From: CAZBLP01 sp964492825
GTDB taxonomy: Bacteria > DYJV01
NCBI GenBank assembly: GCA_964492825.1
Contig: CAZBLP010000042.1
Location: forward strand, 1-19,893
Direction of reading: 5' to 3'
Length of the DNA stretch: 19,893 nucleotides
In this document: piece by piece, positions 1-7,512 of the stretch
Position numbering within the stretch: the stretch's first letter is position 1
Layout of the letters: each line of letters starts with the position of its first letter
The notes under the pieces: generated by a model
Seen by the model: the letters and a program-made list of their open reading frames with translations, nothing else
What the model was told of the DNA's origin: nothing
The model's database searches: none
Program-made: the position numbers and the translations under genes

Positions 1-51
1 TTAACTTTCAGTTTTATATAGAATTAAATTTTACCTTAATACTTTTCATAT

Positions 52-70
52 ACTTATAACTATTATAAGT
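52..70. repeat. AT-rich perfect inverted repeat, possible weak terminator
   Basis: ACTTATAA (52-59) and TTATAAGT (63-70) form a perfect 8-bp inverted repeat around a 3-base loop, followed by five T residues. It could be the weak intrinsic terminator of a plus-strand gene lying before the window, or an operator. The stem has only two G-C pairs' worth of stability, so the role is uncertain. Confidence 0.35.
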
Positions 71-107
71 TTTTGCATACTTAAAAATATTAATTCTAAA
101 ATTTTTC

Positions 108-134
108 TTGACTGTTCTTTTAAAAACTGATAAT
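108..134 (+). promoter_or_regulatory. Promoter of the small cysteine-protein gene
   Basis: A -35-like TTGACT (108-113) is followed after 15 bases by GATAAT (129-134), or after 17 bases by TAATGA. The transcript would start near 141 and give a leader of roughly 20 bases before the AAGGAGG Shine-Dalgarno. The -10 element lies inside the Fur-box palindrome, the usual geometry for repression. The csp promoter in this window has a closely similar arrangement. Confidence 0.55.
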
Positions 135-142
135 GATTATCA
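128..142. promoter_or_regulatory. Fur-box-like operator, perfect 7-1-7 palindrome
   Basis: TGATAAT-G-ATTATCA is a perfect 7-1-7 inverted repeat and equals the minimal Fur-box consensus (TGATAATNATTATCA) defined for Fur-family repressors. It overlaps the -10 region of the promoter for the gene at 163, so iron-loaded Fur bound here would be expected to block transcription. What is seen is the palindrome and its position. The regulator's identity is inferred, and related Fur-family proteins such as PerR or Zur prefer similar sites. Confidence 0.65.
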
Positions 143-150
143 ATTACTTT

Positions 151-157
151 AAGGAGG
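151..157 (+). promoter_or_regulatory. Shine-Dalgarno that sets the start at 163
   Basis: AAGGAGG lies 5 bases before the ATG at 163. It argues against the in-frame upstream ATG at 133, which lies inside the Fur palindrome and has no ribosome binding site. Confidence 0.75.
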
Positions 158-162
158 CTTCA

Positions 163-606
163 ATGTGTTTAGATATTAGAATCAAATGTAATTGCGGTAA
201 AAATTATGTCCCTTTTAATTTAAGAGACAATGTATTGCCTGAAGAAGTTATAGAAAACCTGTACTGTCCGGAAAAATCGAAAAATATAGAATTTAACAAC
301 GAATCTATGATTAATGACAATGGGTGGATAATAGAATACAACATGGAGTTAGCTAAATTTATCTGTTCTAAAAAACTTGACATAGAAGATGAATTTATTA
401 CTCCGGAATTTTTATTTGACGAAGGATATGCAACATGGAAAGAAGTTTTTCCAGGAGAGCAGAAAATAAGCAAAAAAGATAGAGAAGAAATTATGAACCT
501 TGCTAAAACAAATCCCCAAGAATATTTTAAAAAATTCAGTAAATGGGCAAATGAAAGAATGGAAAAATTTAAAAGTATGGGTTGGCGTAAAGCACAGAGC
601 TGTTAA
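163..606 (+). CDS. Small cysteine-containing protein of unknown function, probably Fur-regulated
   Basis: I do not recognise this 147-residue protein. The start was placed at 163 because a strong AAGGAGG sits 5 bases upstream; the alternative ATG at 133 lies within the operator. It has no signal peptide or membrane segment, so it is probably cytoplasmic. Near the N-terminus are Cys2, a Cys9-x-Cys11-Gly pair, Cys35 (in YCP) and Cys68; Cys9, Cys11 and Cys35 could form part of a zinc-ribbon-like or other metal site, although a clean fourth ligand is not obvious. A conserved-looking DNGW segment is at 52-55. The C-terminal third is charged and helical, and the last residue is Cys147. The gene is monocistronic, and its stop is only 6 bases from the end of the convergent decayed cheR paralog. 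A Fur-box palindrome over its promoter suggests induction when iron is scarce. The function is not inferred. Confidence 0.75.
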   Translation: MCLDIRIKCNCGKNYVPFNLRDNVLPEEVIENLYCPEKSKNIEFNNESMINDNGWIIEYNMELAKFICSKKLDIEDEFITPEFLFDEGYATWKEVFPGEQKISKKDREEIMNLAKTNPQEYFKKFSKWANERMEKFKSMGWRKAQSC

Positions 607-612
607 TAAGCT

Positions 613-1176
613 TTATTTTAAATAATACACATTTGGAAAAATTTCCTGAAATTTAGAGGAGTAATGGATTAAGAAATTCTTACCATTTGTAATTAGATAA
701 CCATTATTATCAAAATAATTTATTAACTTTTTAATAATAGGTAATTTAACAAAATCTTGCCTATTTATCTTAATTATATCCATTCTTTCTCTAAATGAAA
801 TACTTTGCAAAGAGTCAATTTTTCTAAATTGTACTTTTTTTCTTAATTCAGGAGATATTTTAACCAGCTTTTTTTGTCTGTTTTTGCTTTTTAAAAAATA
901 TTTTTTTTTAATTCTCATAGGAATCTCTTTTATAGAATCTTCCGGATAAATTGCCCGTTTTGATATTTCTATAAAGCTGCTATTATCATCTACAGCTAAT
1001 ATTTGAAAATCAAAATTTTTATAATTTGATTTAAATTCACTTAAAAGAATCGCAAAATTGTAAATATCTTCACCACTGTTACAACCAACAATTAATAATG
1101 TAAATTTTTTATCTTTATGATTTTTCACATACCATTTTGGCAAAATTTTGGTTTGAACTATTCTGTAGTAGTTCAA
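613..1176 (-). CDS. Truncated, degenerate CheR-like methyltransferase paralog
   Basis: This 187-residue product aligns with only the C-terminal two thirds of the CheR encoded two genes upstream. It keeps the SAM-site glycine region (GCNSGED, against GCSSGEE in the real CheR) and a highly similar segment around KKLVKISPELRKKV. It has lost the N-terminal helical domain, including the TEFFR motif, and its counterpart of the FCRNV motif reads KINRQ. It is last in the chemosensory operon. It begins with TTG, whose first bases overlap the cheB TGA stop (TTGA), and AAGGAG lies 5 bases upstream, so it is probably translated by coupling. The frame is open throughout, which suggests selection for a non-catalytic role or a recent duplication still decaying. 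A catalytic role is unlikely; the CheR ancestry is well supported. Confidence 0.7.
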   Translation of the reverse strand: MNYYRIVQTKILPKWYVKNHKDKKFTLLIVGCNSGEDIYNFAILLSEFKSNYKNFDFQILAVDDNSSFIEISKRAIYPEDSIKEIPMRIKKKYFLKSKNRQKKLVKISPELRKKVQFRKIDSLQSISFRERMDIIKINRQDFVKLPIIKKLINYFDNNGYLITNGKNFLIHYSSKFQEIFPNVYYLK

Positions 1177-2273
1177 TTAATCTCCTTCTTTTTTAAATAC
1201 TCTAACACATCCTCCACAATTTTGTCCAAAGGTAAAATTTTATAAGCAGCTCCAAGTTTAATTGCCTCTTTAGGCATGCCGAAAACTACACAAGTTGATT
1301 CGTCTTCTGCTATTGTATAACCACCATTCTCTTTCATCTCAAGAAGACCATAAGCTCCGTCATCTCCCATACCTGTTAGCAGAATACCTATTGCATTTTC
1401 ACCTGCATTTTGAGCAACAGTTCTAAACAAAACATCAACTGACGGTTTATGCCTTCTCACAAGAGGGCCATCCTTTAGTTCAACAAAATATTCATTTCTA
1501 ACTCTTTTGATTAATAAATGTTTGTCTCCTGGTGCAATTAAAACAATCCCTCTTTCAATTTTATCACCATCTTTTGCTTCTTTAACATGCAATTTAGAAA
1601 CATTATCTATTCTTTTGGCAAAAGACTCTGTAAATTGAACGGGCATATGCTGAACAATTACCATACCTGGTGAATTTTCAGGAAATTGTCTAAGTAAAAA
1701 CTCTATTGCCTGTGTTCCACCAGTTGAGGCACCTATTGCTATGATTGTCTCATTAGTTTGATTGTTTTGATTAGATGATACAAAATTATTTTTACTTACA
1801 ATTGCATCAGCTGTTAATTTAGGTTCCACTTTTATTAATCTTTTTATATTGTTCAGAATAGTTATATTTGTTTCAGATGCTGCTATTATTGCATTAATTA
1901 ATTTGTTTTTACTTTCGTAAAAAAATTTTTTCGTGCCAATAGCAGGTTTTGATAGAACTTCAACAGCACCATACTGGATAGCTTTAATGGCAATTTCTGG
2001 ATTTTTTTCTACTAACTTTGAACAAATAATTGTAGGAATTGGGTTTTGAGCCATTAATTTTTTTAAAAAAGTTAAACCATCCATCTTAGGCATTTCAATG
2101 TCAAGTATTATAACATCAGGGACAACTCCTTTAGCCATTAATTTTGCAGCATTAAAGGGATTGGATGCAAATCCTATAATTTCAATATTGACTTCATCTT
2201 GTAATAGTTCTTTTATTGTCTGCCGTACCAAAACTGAGTCATCAATAATAAGCAATTTTATTTTATTATTCAT
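1173..2273 (-). CDS. cheB: CheB, chemoreceptor glutamate methylesterase/deamidase
   Basis: CheB removes methyl groups from receptor glutamates, and often deamidates glutamines, to reset receptor sensitivity. The 366-residue protein has the standard order. A receiver domain at about 1-120 carries Asp11-Asp12, the phospho-acceptor Asp58 (LDIEMP) and Lys109 (SKP). A polar linker follows at about 135-175, then the C-terminal esterase domain with Ser183 in GASTGG, His209 in QHMP and the catalytic Asp in GMGDDG. All catalytic residues are present. The ATG is 2 bases after the cheR stop, and its own TGA overlaps the start of the decayed cheR paralog. It would be activated by phosphate from the CheA encoded upstream. 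With no cheY in the cluster, CheB has the only receiver domain here. Confidence 0.96.
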   Translation of the reverse strand: MNNKIKLLIIDDSVLVRQTIKELLQDEVNIEIIGFASNPFNAAKLMAKGVVPDVIILDIEMPKMDGLTFLKKLMAQNPIPTIICSKLVEKNPEIAIKAIQYGAVEVLSKPAIGTKKFFYESKNKLINAIIAASETNITILNNIKRLIKVEPKLTADAIVSKNNFVSSNQNNQTNETIIAIGASTGGTQAIEFLLRQFPENSPGMVIVQHMPVQFTESFAKRIDNVSKLHVKEAKDGDKIERGIVLIAPGDKHLLIKRVRNEYFVELKDGPLVRRHKPSVDVLFRTVAQNAGENAIGILLTGMGDDGAYGLLEMKENGGYTIAEDESTCVVFGMPKEAIKLGAAYKILPLDKIVEDVLEYLKKKEIN

Positions 2274-2275
2274 AA

Positions 2276-3130
2276 TTAAATCTTCATATATACCGATGAA
2301 AAATATTTTTTTACAGGCAAATTATATCCAAACAGGGATTCAGAATGACCTAAAAATAAAAACCCACCGCTATTTAACCATTTTAAAAGATTTCTGAAAA
2401 GTATTCCTTGAGTGTCTTCATTAAAATAAATAGCAACATTTCTGCAAAAAATTATATCAAATTTTTCTCTGAAATTCAATTCATCAATTAAATTCAAAAC
2501 TCTAAAACTTACTTTCTTTCTGAGTTCTGGAATAATTTTTACTAATTTTTTATTTTTATCTTTACTTTTTAATAAAAATTTTTTTTTGAAATTTAGGTTT
2601 ATATTATCTGTTTTTTCTTCTTTATAAATTGCTATTTTAGCAAGTTTAATCATCTCTTCTGAAATATCTGTCCCTATAATATGATAATCAATTTTCAAAC
2701 CTTTATTATCAATAAAATTTTGTAGTGTCATTGCCAATGAATACACTTCTTCTCCTGAAGAACACCCAGCGCTCCATATATTAAAAAATTTTTTTCCTTT
2801 TTCATAAAATTCTTTCACAATAATCTGCTCCAAAATTTTAAAATGTTCACCCTCTCTAAAAAATTCAGTTTTATGTGTTGTCACTGTATCTAAAAATTTT
2901 GGCATTTCACATTTACTTCCATCTGTGCTTAACAAATAGTTTATATATTCGGAGAAACAACTTAATCCGAGATTATTTAATCTTTTATTCAAACGAAATT
3001 CAAGCATCATTTTTTTTTCATCTCTTATCTCAATTCCAAAGTTTTTTAGTAGAAAACTTTGAAGAAGCTTAAATTCGCTATTTGAGAGATTTTTAAATTT
3101 ACTTAATCGGTTCAAATGATTTAATTTCAT
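2276..3130 (-). CDS. cheR: CheR, chemoreceptor glutamate methyltransferase
   Basis: CheR methylates receptor glutamates using S-adenosylmethionine. The 284-residue protein is of normal length. The N-terminal helical domain (about 10-75) is followed by the TEFFR active-site motif, the SAM loop SAGCSSGEE, the acidic ribose-binding position in GTDIS, a beta-subdomain insertion (around KSKDKNKKLVKI), and FCRNVAIYF. The ATG at 3130 is preceded by TGAGG at 6-base spacing and lies inside the last codons of cheW, giving a 32-base overlap, so translation is probably coupled. The beta-subdomain loop is about as long as that of the enteric CheR that docks on receptor pentapeptides. This agrees with the receptor in this operon ending in such a motif, but that link is inference. 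Confidence 0.95.
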   Translation of the reverse strand: MKLNHLNRLSKFKNLSNSEFKLLQSFLLKNFGIEIRDEKKMMLEFRLNKRLNNLGLSCFSEYINYLLSTDGSKCEMPKFLDTVTTHKTEFFREGEHFKILEQIIVKEFYEKGKKFFNIWSAGCSSGEEVYSLAMTLQNFIDNKGLKIDYHIIGTDISEEMIKLAKIAIYKEEKTDNINLNFKKKFLLKSKDKNKKLVKIIPELRKKVSFRVLNLIDELNFREKFDIIFCRNVAIYFNEDTQGILFRNLLKWLNSGGFLFLGHSESLFGYNLPVKKYFSSVYMKI

Positions 3131-3575
3131 CTAATTCCTCAAAAGAAAAAACCTTTTCTATATTTACAACAATGATAAATTCATTATTGTATTTTGTAAT
3201 ACCTTCAACATATTCAGGATGTATCTTCATACCTATCGCTGGAGCAGACTCTAAAGATTCTTCATCAATTTCAACAACATCTTTTACCTCATCAACAATA
3301 GCTCCTACTGTTGCAATTTCATTGTTTAATCTTATTTCCAAAATTACTATACTGGTATTTGGAGTAATCTCAGATTTAGCAATCTTTAGCTTCTTTCTCA
3401 GATCGATTATTGGGATTGCACTACCTCTTAAATTAATAATGCCTTCAATATATTCAGGCGCAAGAGGAATATACGTAATTTTAGAAAACTCTATTACTTC
3501 TCTTACAAAATTTATATTAAAAGCAAAAAACTGTCCTCCTAATTTAAAAGTTAAAAGATTCATATAATTTGACAT
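3099..3575 (-). CDS. cheW: CheW, chemosensory coupling protein
   Basis: CheW links the receptor signalling tip to the CheA kinase. The 158-residue protein is a single CheW (SH3-like) domain. Typical features are the opening strand LLTFKLGGQFFAF, the REVIE helix, PEYIEGIINLRGSAIPIIDLR, and the later VDEV...EIDEESLESAP stretch. A longer reading from an ATG at 3611 is possible, but it would overlap the receptor gene by 26 bases. The ATG at 3575 has AAGGAG 6 bases upstream, overlapping the receptor's TAA stop, so I chose 3575. It sits between the receptor gene and cheR, as expected for a dedicated signalling complex. Confidence 0.94.
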   Translation of the reverse strand: MSNYMNLLTFKLGGQFFAFNINFVREVIEFSKITYIPLAPEYIEGIINLRGSAIPIIDLRKKLKIAKSEITPNTSIVILEIRLNNEIATVGAIVDEVKDVVEIDEESLESAPAIGMKIHPEYVEGITKYNNEFIIVVNIEKVFSFEELDEIKSFEPIK

Positions 3576-3581
3576 AGGCAA

Positions 3582-3587
3582 CTCCTT
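3582..3587 (-). promoter_or_regulatory. Shine-Dalgarno for cheW, overlapping the mcp stop
   Basis: On the minus strand AAGGAG lies 6 bases before the ATG at 3575 and shares bases with the receptor gene's TAA. It decides the cheW start and suggests translation re-initiates after the receptor terminates. Confidence 0.7.
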
Positions 3588-5436
3588 AAAATCTCTCAAA
3601 CTTTTCTTCATCTATATCTTCTTTTGACAAATCAAGTATAACTTTTTTTTCCTTATTTTCAAGCTCCAATTCTTTATCTAACACAGGAACTTGTTTTTCT
3701 TCAATCTCTCCGGCAATATACTGCATAGATCTTAAATCATCACTTCCCCTGAAATATTTTAATGAATCTCTTAATAATGAAGTTTGAGATGAAAATTGAA
3801 CAGCTGACGATGATAACTCTTCTGCCATAGCTGCATTTTCGTTAACTACCTGGTCTAATTGCTGTATTGCGTCATTTATCTGCTCAATGCCCAATGCCTG
3901 CTCATTTGTTGCAGATGAAATCTCTTGAACAAGCTCAGCTGTTTTCTTTATTTCCGGTATAATATTAATAACTGACTCTCCTGCCTGTTCTGTAACAGAA
4001 ACACTTTTTTTAGCAAGTTCTATTATCTCATTAGCAGCATTTCCACTTCTTTCAGCAAGTTTTTTTACTTCAGAAGCAACAACCGCAAAACCTTTACCTG
4101 CTTCTCCAACCCTTGCAGCTTCAATAGCAGCGTTTAATGCCAATAGATTAGTCTGTCTTGCTATGTCTTCAATAATAGTTATTTTAGATGCAATATGATT
4201 AATAGTTTGAACTGTTTCTGAAATTATGTTTCCAATGTCTTCTGCTTTTTTAGCAACATTATCTGAGATTTTTTCTGTATTAAGTGCATTGGTAGCAGTT
4301 TGTTTAATACTTGAGGTAATTTCCTCTATGCTTGAAGAAATCTCTTCAAGGTTGGAAGCCTGCTCTGAAGAACCTTGAGCTAGCTGCTCAGAAGCTGAAG
4401 AAATCTGTTTGCTTCCGTTTGCTATATCATTAACAGCATTTTTAATATCAAAAATAATTTTTTTAATTTCGTTCACCATTTTTTCAAGAGATATGAATAA
4501 CAAATCATTTTCTGAACGTTTTTTTATTTCCACATCCAGCTCCCCTTTTGCAATTTTCCCAACTATTTCGATTATAGTTTTAGTTGCCTTCACAAGAAGA
4601 GTTACACTGTTAAAAATATTTGCAAATTCCCCTGAATAATTATTATCTTTAATCGCAAGTTTTTCGCCCATAGCCAACTGCTCTATTATCTGTTTAATCT
4701 CTTGAAAAGGTTCTGTAAAAGAATCAATTAATTTATTTACGTTTTTAACAATATTCAAGGCATTACCTTTGAAACCTTCATTTGAAATCCTTTCTGCCAA
4801 TTCTCCTACTGCTATTTTTTCCGTTATTTTGCTAATTGCATTGGTTACTCCTACTTCTTTACTAATATCAAGGATGAATAATATAATTCCTACAAGATTT
4901 CCCTTTCTATCCTTTATTGGAGAAGTAAAATATCTCACAGGATTTTCACTTATATAATTATCAGCTCCATGAAGTTTGCCATCTTCAAGACTCTGTTTCA
5001 TCCTGCATAACTTTGTATTGCAATGTTCTGTTTTTAAAACATCATAGCAATTTTTATCTAAAAATTGAGGAAATTTTCCATTAAGTAATTTTTCCATAGC
5101 AATATTGATAAATTTAATTTTAAAATTATTGTCAGTAATAATAACAGGTGTTGGAAAAATTCTGAGATATTGGGCATATCGTTTAATTTCCAATAATTCT
5201 TGATCAAATTTTTTGAACTTATCTTCAAAATTTTTAACAATATCCTTTAAAATAGGTGTATATTTATCTATTTCAATTTTTTTATCATATTTGCCATATA
5301 ATTTATCATTAAATAAATTTAAGATTTCATCAAACAATTTAGTTGTTTCTTCCACTATTTTTTGCTTTTCCTGCTCTGTTTCCCTGAGTTTTTCTTTAAG
5401 CAATTCATTTTCTCTTCTTAATTTGGAACCAAACAT
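3586..5436 (-). CDS. Cytoplasmic methyl-accepting chemoreceptor with PAS and poly-HAMP
   Basis: This 616-residue chemoreceptor has no convincing membrane segment, so it should sense inside the cell. A coiled coil occupies about 5-85. A PAS domain at about 90-190 contains Cys130, Cys139 and Cys144 (pattern C-x8-C-x4-C). Roughly three HAMP-like units follow at about 200-340 (markers VGEL, MGEK, KGEL). The long methyl-accepting hairpin runs from about 345 to 575, with its tip around 430-455 (LLALNAAIEAARVGEAGKGF), the site that contacts CheA and CheW. A charged flexible tail ends in KFERF, matching the aromatic-x-x-aromatic pattern of CheR-tethering pentapeptides. The start has AGGAGG at 5-base spacing. 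The gene lies between cheA and cheW, so it is very likely the cognate receptor. The ligand is unknown; the PAS cysteines suggest redox or metal sensing, which is inference. Confidence 0.95.
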   Translation of the reverse strand: MFGSKLRRENELLKEKLRETEQEKQKIVEETTKLFDEILNLFNDKLYGKYDKKIEIDKYTPILKDIVKNFEDKFKKFDQELLEIKRYAQYLRIFPTPVIITDNNFKIKFINIAMEKLLNGKFPQFLDKNCYDVLKTEHCNTKLCRMKQSLEDGKLHGADNYISENPVRYFTSPIKDRKGNLVGIILFILDISKEVGVTNAISKITEKIAVGELAERISNEGFKGNALNIVKNVNKLIDSFTEPFQEIKQIIEQLAMGEKLAIKDNNYSGEFANIFNSVTLLVKATKTIIEIVGKIAKGELDVEIKKRSENDLLFISLEKMVNEIKKIIFDIKNAVNDIANGSKQISSASEQLAQGSSEQASNLEEISSSIEEITSSIKQTATNALNTEKISDNVAKKAEDIGNIISETVQTINHIASKITIIEDIARQTNLLALNAAIEAARVGEAGKGFAVVASEVKKLAERSGNAANEIIELAKKSVSVTEQAGESVINIIPEIKKTAELVQEISSATNEQALGIEQINDAIQQLDQVVNENAAMAEELSSSAVQFSSQTSLLRDSLKYFRGSDDLRSMQYIAGEIEEKQVPVLDKELELENKEKKVILDLSKEDIDEEKFERF

Positions 5437-5447
5437 ATCTCCCTCCT

Positions 5448-7490
5448 TTATAAAGAAAGTTTACTTTTTAGATCATTAAACAATGCCACAATATCTAAAA
5501 TAAGTGCAATTGAACCATCTCCATTAATGGTAGCTCCTGAAAAACAATTAAGCTTATTCAGTATGGGACCAAAATTTTTTATTACAATCTGTTTGTTGCC
5601 TATAATTTTATCAACAACCAATCCAAACAAATTCCCGGAAAAATCAACCAACACTATCTCTTCAACATTACTAATATCAGATGAACAATTAAAATATTCT
5701 TTTAATCTAATGAACGGAATGAGGTGTTCTCTAAACTTTATTAATTTTCCTCTGCTTTCTTCAAAATCCCTATCTGGAAAATATTCCACACAATGTTTAA
5801 CAAATTCATTAGGAATAACGTAAAATTCTTTTTCAACCTGTACCATTATTCCTTCAATAATAGCTAAAGTCAATGGGAGGGTAATATTAATTTCAGTGCC
5901 TTTATCTTTAACAGATTTTATAGAAATATCTCCACCTATTTTTTTTATCTCTTTCTTCACTACATCCATTCCTACGCCTCTACCTGAAACATCACTGACT
6001 TTTTCTGAAGTTGAAAGTCCAGGATAAAAAATAAAGTCAATAATATCTTTATCTGATAATGCAGAATCCTCTGAAACCAACCCTAAACTTACAGCTTTCT
6101 GTTTTACACTCTCTGGGTCAATTCCTTTTCCATCATCATGTATGGATATTGAAATGTAGCCACCTGTATGTTTGGCTATAATTTTAATCTGCCCTGTTTC
6201 TGGTTTATTTTTTTCCAATCTTTCTTCTGGTGTCTCAATCCCATGGTCAATACTATTTCTCAAAATATGTGTAAGAGGATTTATCATTATATCTATAACA
6301 CTTTTATCAACCTCTGTTTCGCCACCTTCTATTAAAATATCAGCTTTTTTACCTTCCTCATTTGCAATATCTCTGACAATTCTTTTAAATCTATTGAGAA
6401 AATTACCTATTTGAACCATTCTAAGATCTAAGGTTACATCTCTTAATTCTGTTATAAGACGCTCAAAGTTTTCATTTACCTCTAAAAGTTGCGGAATATT
6501 GTATTTATCTGATAGTAAAGAAAGAATTGATTGGTTAATTACAAGCTCTCCAACAAGGTCCAAAAGAATATCAAGTTTATGTTGCGATATTTTTAAATAA
6601 GCATCTTTATGAAAATCTGCTGCAAAAATTTTCTCTGCTTTTGTTTTTTTAGTAACTTCTTTTACTTTTTTTGATTCAAAAGTTTTTTCTTTAGATAACT
6701 TTTTTCGAGAATCCCTGAGAAGTTCTAACTGTTCGCCAAATTTCTCAGGTTCTGATATTTCATAAATTTTAAATTCACCTCGTTCTAAAAATAATAATAT
6801 TTTTTTTATATCATTAATATCTTTTTGAGTTTTTACGAATATTTCCCAAAAAAAATAAGATAACTCCGGATTTAAAGATAATAAGTCAGGAACTTTTTCA
6901 TTATTGCACCAGTAAACTATATCTCCTATTTTTTTAAAAGCATCTAATATTTCAACAATATCAACACCTCTAATAAATAAATCCTCATTGGGAGTAATAT
7001 CAATTTTAAAAAATTTTGTTTTACCTTGGGCTTCTATTTCACAAGAGTTTTGTGAAGCCAGAGTTGAGCTTAACTTATCTTCTTTTTTATCATGTTTAGA
7101 ATCTGTCTCAAGTTTCAGATCATACAGAGAATAAATTTTAACCAATAATTCATTAATATCCTCATCAGAAACAGATTCCAAATTATCAACAAGTTTAATA
7201 ATATAATCATTGACTTCTAAAGAATAATTTATAAGTTCTTTTTTTACAGAAAATTTACCATCTCGAATAGATTGGTAAACTGTTTCAATTTTATGAATAA
7301 AATCTGATATTTTATTGAATCCTACAAGTCCGCATGAACCTTTAATTGTATGAAGGATTCTAAAAATTTTGTTAATTAGCTCCTTATCCTCTTGATTATT
7401 CTCCAAATCCATCAGAGAAGATTCAAGTTGAGTGCTAAGCTCATGAACCTCTTCATAAAATACATTATATAAATCTTGATCTATTTGCAC
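5448..7490 (-). CDS. cheA: CheA, chemosensory histidine autokinase
   Basis: CheA autophosphorylates under receptor control and passes phosphate to receiver domains. The 680-residue protein has a P1/Hpt domain at about 1-105 with His47 in ILHTIKGS. A P2-like ferredoxin-fold regulatory or docking domain lies at about 155-250. The P3 dimerisation helices start near 300 (KLDILLDLVGELVI). The P4 ATPase follows at about 365-545, with an N-box LRNSIDHGIE, DDGKGID and GRGVGMDVV. The P5 CheW-like domain runs from about 550 to the end. All kinase motifs look intact. The start is GTG at 7490, 22 bases after the STAS gene, with only a weak upstream purine stretch (GGGA). The nearby ATG is out of frame. 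The product should drive CheB and at least one receiver protein encoded outside this window. Confidence 0.96.
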   Translation of the reverse strand: MQIDQDLYNVFYEEVHELSTQLESSLMDLENNQEDKELINKIFRILHTIKGSCGLVGFNKISDFIHKIETVYQSIRDGKFSVKKELINYSLEVNDYIIKLVDNLESVSDEDINELLVKIYSLYDLKLETDSKHDKKEDKLSSTLASQNSCEIEAQGKTKFFKIDITPNEDLFIRGVDIVEILDAFKKIGDIVYWCNNEKVPDLLSLNPELSYFFWEIFVKTQKDINDIKKILLFLERGEFKIYEISEPEKFGEQLELLRDSRKKLSKEKTFESKKVKEVTKKTKAEKIFAADFHKDAYLKISQHKLDILLDLVGELVINQSILSLLSDKYNIPQLLEVNENFERLITELRDVTLDLRMVQIGNFLNRFKRIVRDIANEEGKKADILIEGGETEVDKSVIDIMINPLTHILRNSIDHGIETPEERLEKNKPETGQIKIIAKHTGGYISISIHDDGKGIDPESVKQKAVSLGLVSEDSALSDKDIIDFIFYPGLSTSEKVSDVSGRGVGMDVVKKEIKKIGGDISIKSVKDKGTEINITLPLTLAIIEGIMVQVEKEFYVIPNEFVKHCVEYFPDRDFEESRGKLIKFREHLIPFIRLKEYFNCSSDISNVEEIVLVDFSGNLFGLVVDKIIGNKQIVIKNFGPILNKLNCFSGATINGDGSIALILDIVALFNDLKSKLSL

Positions 7491-7512
7491 AGAATCATCC
7501 CAAAAATAAATT

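Noticed and set aside
133..162. Longer N-terminus for the first gene from the ATG at 133
   Set aside because: That ATG lies inside the Fur palindrome and the -10 region and lacks a Shine-Dalgarno; the ATG at 163 has AAGGAGG at ideal spacing.
204..473. Minus-strand open frame inside the first gene, and similar antisense frames throughout (for example 2098-2397, 3172-3567, 5213-5479, 12175-12489, 19136-19366)
   Set aside because: They lie opposite genes with clear family matches or strong ribosome sites, show low-complexity Ser/Ile/Phe composition, and have no domain signal.
3576..3611. cheW start at 3611, overlapping the receptor gene
   Set aside because: No ribosome binding site there, and the extra 12 residues precede the normal CheW domain start; AAGGAG marks the ATG at 3575.
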